Part shown: one piece after another, positions 45,426 through 48,765 of the stretch
Layout: each line of letters begins with the position of its first letter
Numbering within the stretch: the first letter of the stretch is position 1
Source: 13-2-20CM-66-19 sp036273735
Lineage (GTDB): Bacteria > Pseudomonadota > Gammaproteobacteria > Steroidobacterales > Steroidobacteraceae
Direction: 5' to 3'
DNA: 48,765 nucleotides
Assembly (NCBI GenBank): GCA_036273735.1
Contig: DASUHA010000024.1
Location: 1 to 48,765 of the forward strand
The notes under the pieces: model-generated
What the model was told of the DNA's origin: nothing
Database searches by the model: none
What the model saw: the letters and a program-made list of their open reading frames with translations, nothing else
Position numbers and translations under genes: made by a program

Positions 45426-47399
45426 ATGCTCGGCAAGCTGACGCTCTCCGCCATTCCCTATCAGAACCCCATCGTCATGGGGGCAGTCGCCTTCATGGTG
45501 GTCGTGACGATTGCCGTGCTCGGCACCGTCACACTGCTAGGCAAATGGAAGTACCTCTGGACGCAGTGGCTGACGTCAGTCGATCACAAGAAGATCGGCG
45601 CGATGTACATCATTCTCGCCGGGGTGATGCTGCTCAGGGGGTTCGCGGACGCGATGATGATGCGTGCCCAGCAGGCGCTCGCCTATGGCGGCCACGCGGG
45701 ATACCTGCCCCCCGAGCACTTCGACCAGGTCTTCAGCGCCCACGGCACGATCATGATCTTCTTCATGGCAATGCCGTTCATGATCGGACTCATGAACTGC
45801 GTGCTGCCGCTGCAGATCGGCGCGCGCGATGTCGCCTTCCCGTTCCTCAACTCGCTCAGCCTCTGGTTGACGGTGGCCGGCGCGATCCTCGTGAACCTCT
45901 CACTCGCGATCGGTGATTTCTCACGCGCGGGCTGGCTGGCCTATCCGCCGCTTTCGGAGCTTCGCTTCAGTCCGGGCGTCGGGGTCGATTACTACATCTG
46001 GGCGCTGCAGATCTCAGGTATGGGTACCACGCTGAGCGGCGTCAACTTCATTGCCACCGTCCTGAGGATGCGCGCGCCCGGCATGAAGCTGATGCGCATG
46101 CCGGTGTTCACTTGGACGGCGCTCTGCACCAACATCCTGATCGTCGCGGCGTTTCCGGTCCTCACGGTATCCCTGGCGCTGCTGACTCTCGACCGTTACC
46201 TCGGGATGCACTTTTTCACGAATACCCTGGGCGGCGATCCGATGATGTACGTCAATCTCATCTGGATCTGGGGACACCCTGAGGTCTACATCCTCATCCT
46301 GCCCGCCTTCGGCATCTTCTCCGAGATCATCGCCACCTTTTCCGGCAAGCGTCTCTTTGGCTATACGTCGATGGTGCTCGCCACGATGGCGATTGCGCTC
46401 CTCTCCTTCCTGGTGTGGCTGCATCACTTCTTCACCATGGGCTCCGGGGCCGACGTCAACGCCTTCTTCGGGATCACGACCATGGTGATCGCGGTGCCGA
46501 CGGGCGTGAAGATTTTCAACTGGCTCTTCACCATGTACCGCGGGCGGGTGCGGCTCGAGTCCCCGGTGCTCTGGACCGTCGGCTTCATGATCACCTTCGT
46601 GATCGGCGGCATGAGCGGCGTGCTCATGGCCGTACCGCCGGCCGACTTCGTGCTGCACAACAGCCTCTTCCTGGTGGCCCACTTTCACAACGTGATCATC
46701 GGTGGCGTGGTGTTCGGCGCCATGGCCGGGCTCACCTATTGGTTTCCGAAGGTGTTCGGCTTTCGGCTGAACGAGACGCTCGGCAAGGCGGCGTTCTGGT
46801 GCTGGCTCGTCGGGTTCTACGTAGCGTTCATGCCGCTCTACGTCCTCGGGCTCATGGGGGCGACGCGCCGCATGGATCATTACGACAATCCGGCCTGGCG
46901 GCCGCTCTTCGTCATCGCGGCCATCGGCGCAGTCATCATCTTCTGTGGCATCGCCCTACAGGTCGCTCAGGTCGTGGTGAGCATCGCGCAGCGCGAGCGC
47001 GCGCGCGACCTGACCGGCGATCCCTGGCAGGGCCGCACGCTCGAGTGGGCGACTTCCTCGCCGCCGCCGGCCTATAACTTCGCGCGCATTCCCGTGGTGC
47101 GCGACCGCGACGCGTTCTGGGACATGAAGCAGCGGAGCGTCGAGATGAAGGCCGCCGTCTATCGCCCGATCCACATGCCGCGCAATACCGGCACCGGCTT
47201 CGTGATGGCGGTGTTTCTCGGCCTGGCTGCGTTTGCAATGATCTGGCACATCTGGTGGCTCGCGATCGGCGGAGTTGCCGCCGCAATGGTGGCGCTCGTC
47301 CATCATGCCTTCGACGACGATCGCGACTACTACGTGGAAGCCGAAGAAGTGCGCCGGACCGAGGTTCTCCGCGGCCGTGCCCAACTGAGGAGCGTCTAG
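45426..47399 (+). CDS. cyoB: Ubiquinol oxidase subunit I
   Basis: 657 residues, 15-helix core of the bo3-type terminal oxidase, which reduces oxygen and pumps protons. The high-affinity quinone site residues R71, D75, H98 and Q101 are all present at the E. coli numbering. The heme-copper residues are in HPEVYILILP (CuB His and cross-linked Tyr), WLHHFF (two CuB His) and HFHNVIIGG (hemes). It is the most conserved gene of the operon and fixes its identity. Two bases after cyoA; cyoC follows after 3 bases. Confidence 0.98.
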   Translation: MLGKLTLSAIPYQNPIVMGAVAFMVVVTIAVLGTVTLLGKWKYLWTQWLTSVDHKKIGAMYIILAGVMLLRGFADAMMMRAQQALAYGGHAGYLPPEHFDQVFSAHGTIMIFFMAMPFMIGLMNCVLPLQIGARDVAFPFLNSLSLWLTVAGAILVNLSLAIGDFSRAGWLAYPPLSELRFSPGVGVDYYIWALQISGMGTTLSGVNFIATVLRMRAPGMKLMRMPVFTWTALCTNILIVAAFPVLTVSLALLTLDRYLGMHFFTNTLGGDPMMYVNLIWIWGHPEVYILILPAFGIFSEIIATFSGKRLFGYTSMVLATMAIALLSFLVWLHHFFTMGSGADVNAFFGITTMVIAVPTGVKIFNWLFTMYRGRVRLESPVLWTVGFMITFVIGGMSGVLMAVPPADFVLHNSLFLVAHFHNVIIGGVVFGAMAGLTYWFPKVFGFRLNETLGKAAFWCWLVGFYVAFMPLYVLGLMGATRRMDHYDNPAWRPLFVIAAIGAVIIFCGIALQVAQVVVSIAQRERARDLTGDPWQGRTLEWATSSPPPAYNFARIPVVRDRDAFWDMKQRSVEMKAAVYRPIHMPRNTGTGFVMAVFLGLAAFAMIWHIWWLAIGGVAAAMVALVHHAFDDDRDYYVEAEEVRRTEVLRGRAQLRSV

Positions 47400-47402
47400 T
47401 CC

Positions 47403-48092
47403 ATGTCAACCCGTCTGACAGCCCACGGCGGGGCGCTGGCTTTCGAGCCGGGATACGCCGACGACGCGGCCGATGCACTGCGGAATCTGCGCGGCGCGCC
47501 CGCGGCAATCGACTTCGAGCCCGAACATCACCCCGATTCCGCTGCCATCGCGCAGCTCGGCTTCTGGATCTACCTGATGAGCGACTGCCTGCTGTTTGCG
47601 GGTCTGTTCGCCACCTACTCGGTGCTGCACGCGCGCACGGCCGGCGGCCCCACACCGCACGGACTCTTCGATCTGCCCTATGTGCTCGCCGAGACGGTGT
47701 TCCTCCTCGTGAGCAGCTTTACCTGCGGTCTCGCGACGCTCGCCATCGGGCGGCGCAGCCGCGGTGCGACGCTCGGCTGGCTGGCGGTGACCTTCGTACT
47801 GGGACTGACATTCGTCGGCATGGAGCTGCACGAGTTCGCTCACATGCTTGCGGCGGGAGCGGGTCCCAATCGCAGCGCCTTCCTTTCCAGTTTCTTCACC
47901 CTGGTTGCGACGCACGGCCTGCACGTCACCTGTGGTCTCATCTGGATGGCGATCATGATGGTGCTGGTGGTGAAGAAGGGCTTCACGCCGTCCACCGAGA
48001 CGCGACTCGCCTGCTTGAGCCTCTTCTGGCACTTCCTCGACATCATCTGGGTCGGGGTGTTCTCCCTGGTCTATCTCTTCGGAGTGTCCTGA
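47403..48092 (+). CDS. cyoC: Ubiquinol oxidase subunit III
   Basis: 229 residues, five membrane helices, with the subunit-III signature FWIYLMSDCLLFAGLFATYS and the family element GMELHEFAHM. It is longer at the N-terminus than E. coli CyoC (204) by a soluble segment of about 25 residues (ADDAADALRNLRGAPAAIDF). Assembles with CyoB; not catalytic. Starts 3 bases after the cyoB stop. Confidence 0.95.
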   Translation: MSTRLTAHGGALAFEPGYADDAADALRNLRGAPAAIDFEPEHHPDSAAIAQLGFWIYLMSDCLLFAGLFATYSVLHARTAGGPTPHGLFDLPYVLAETVFLLVSSFTCGLATLAIGRRSRGATLGWLAVTFVLGLTFVGMELHEFAHMLAAGAGPNRSAFLSSFFTLVATHGLHVTCGLIWMAIMMVLVVKKGFTPSTETRLACLSLFWHFLDIIWVGVFSLVYLFGVS

Positions 48093-48093
48093 C

Positions 48094-48480
48094 GTGAGCG
48101 CTGCCAACGAGGCGATCGTCGGCCACGCGCCGCATGCGCCGGTCCACGGCCGTGCCCAGGGCGGCGCGCATGGCTCCCGCCGGTCTTACGTCATCGGCTT
48201 CCTGCTGGCGGTCGCGCTGACCATCGTGCCCTTCGGGCTGGTGATGAGCCATTCGCCCGTCGGCACTCCGCTCATCATCGCGGTGTTCGCGCTGGCGCAG
48301 ATCGGCGTACACGTCGTGTATTTCCTGCACGTCGACAGCTCCAAGGAGCAGCGCTGGAATCTGACTGCGCTTCTCTTCACGGCCATCGTCGTGTGCATCA
48401 TCCTCGGCGGCTCCATCTGGATCATGCACAACCTCTACATCAACATGATGCCGGGGATGATGCCGGGGTCGATTGGCTAG
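48094..48480 (+). CDS. cyoD: Ubiquinol oxidase subunit IV
   Basis: 128 residues from a GTG at 48094, 1 base after the cyoC stop. Three membrane helices with the CyoD marker AQIGVHVVYFLHVD. The C-terminus ends NMMPGMMPGSIG, Met-rich like the CyoA tail. No cyoE (heme O synthase) follows; the next gene is convergent and its stop overlaps this one, so heme O synthase must be encoded elsewhere. Confidence 0.94.
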   Translation: MSAANEAIVGHAPHAPVHGRAQGGAHGSRRSYVIGFLLAVALTIVPFGLVMSHSPVGTPLIIAVFALAQIGVHVVYFLHVDSSKEQRWNLTALLFTAIVVCIILGGSIWIMHNLYINMMPGMMPGSIG

Positions 48481-48765
48481 TGAGCTGCCTCCGCCGCGGC
48501 ACCCTCGGCTGCGGGCGTACTCCTGCGCGTGGCGAGCCAGGAGCCGAGGAGAATGAGCGCGAATCCCGTCGTGCCGCCGACTCCCAGGCGCTCATCGAGG
48601 AGCACGACGCCAAGGAGCGTGGCGACCGCAGGGTTGATGTAGGTAATGACCGAGGCGCGGGCCGCACCGGCGTGCTTCACCAGATAAAACATCAACAACA
48701 TGGCGAGCGCCGTGCAGACGAGACCCAGTATCGCGACGGACGAGAGGGCCAGGGTGCTCGGCATC
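48477..48765 (-). CDS. EamA/DMT-family transporter (3' part only)
   Basis: The last about 96 codons of a drug/metabolite transporter; the start lies beyond the window end. The visible helices include YLVKHAGAARASVITYINPA and VATLLGVVLLDERLG, the conserved second EamA-repeat motif with the acidic LDERLG. The tail is Ala/Glu-rich (TPAAEGAAAEAAH). Its stop and the cyoD stop share bases in CTAG, so the two genes converge and overlap by 4 bases. Substrate unknown. Confidence 0.85.
   Translation of the reverse strand, partial: MPSTLALSSVAILGLVCTALAMLLMFYLVKHAGAARASVITYINPAVATLLGVVLLDERLGVGGTTGFALILLGSWLATRRSTPAAEGAAAEAAH

Overview
This window is a GC-rich (roughly 65%) chromosomal segment from a gammaproteobacterium. 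The evidence is the conserved block lptF-lptG diverging from pepA-holC-valS, a cyoABCD ubiquinol oxidase and an RND-style NodT outer-membrane factor. The lineage is probably a Nevskiales/Steroidobacterales/Xanthomonadales-like group rather than an enteric; that placement is inference from gene content and was not tested. I see no insertion sequence, phage, CRISPR array, rRNA or tRNA.

Layout. 1-4501 (minus): pepA-holC-valS, with valS cut by the window edge. 4667-6894 (plus): lptF-lptG, permease subunits of the LPS exporter. 6916-11534 (minus): a four-gene gliding-type (GldA/F/G-like) ABC operon ending in a DUF4340 protein, preceded on the same strand by a rhomboid protease and an IclR-family regulator. 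13218-14225 (plus): ddl. 14322-21748: a CecR-like TetR repressor diverging from ybhG-ybhF-ybhS-ybhR and an outer-membrane factor, i.e. a complete tripartite drug-type ABC exporter. A perfect 12-bp inverted repeat overlaps a TTGACA promoter between repressor and exporter.

21894-28991 (plus): fghA followed by the complete soluble NAD-dependent formate dehydrogenase operon fdsG-fdsB-fdsA-fdhD-fdsD. It can turn S-formylglutathione into formate and then CO2 plus NADH. 29083-32916 (plus): a PfkB-family kinase (probable adenosine kinase), metK, an S-adenosylhomocysteine riboswitch, and ahcY. Together these form an S-adenosylmethionine recycling module.

32917-36778: a gene-poor stretch with hairpins, a 67-residue DNA-binding protein with a strong terminator, an orphan lipoprotein, a tyrosine phosphatase, a methyltransferase and a phosphoglycolate-phosphatase-like HAD enzyme. 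36885-38828: a large secreted protein of unknown family with glycosidase-like features and a xyl-box-like palindrome upstream. 38847-39014: a tandem repeat. 39173-44301: a GAF-GAF-(degenerate GGDEF)-EAL protein and a winged-helix/NB-ARC-type ATPase regulator. 44425-48480: cyoABCD. The window ends in the 3' part of an EamA-type transporter on the minus strand.

Most of the window is well-known biology. The less explained items are the secreted protein with its palindrome, the interleaved inverted repeats upstream of fdsA, the hairpin upstream of the SAM-cycle kinase, the tandem repeat, and the GldG/DUF4340 exporter next to a rhomboid protease. None of these can be proved to be a new system from sequence reading alone.
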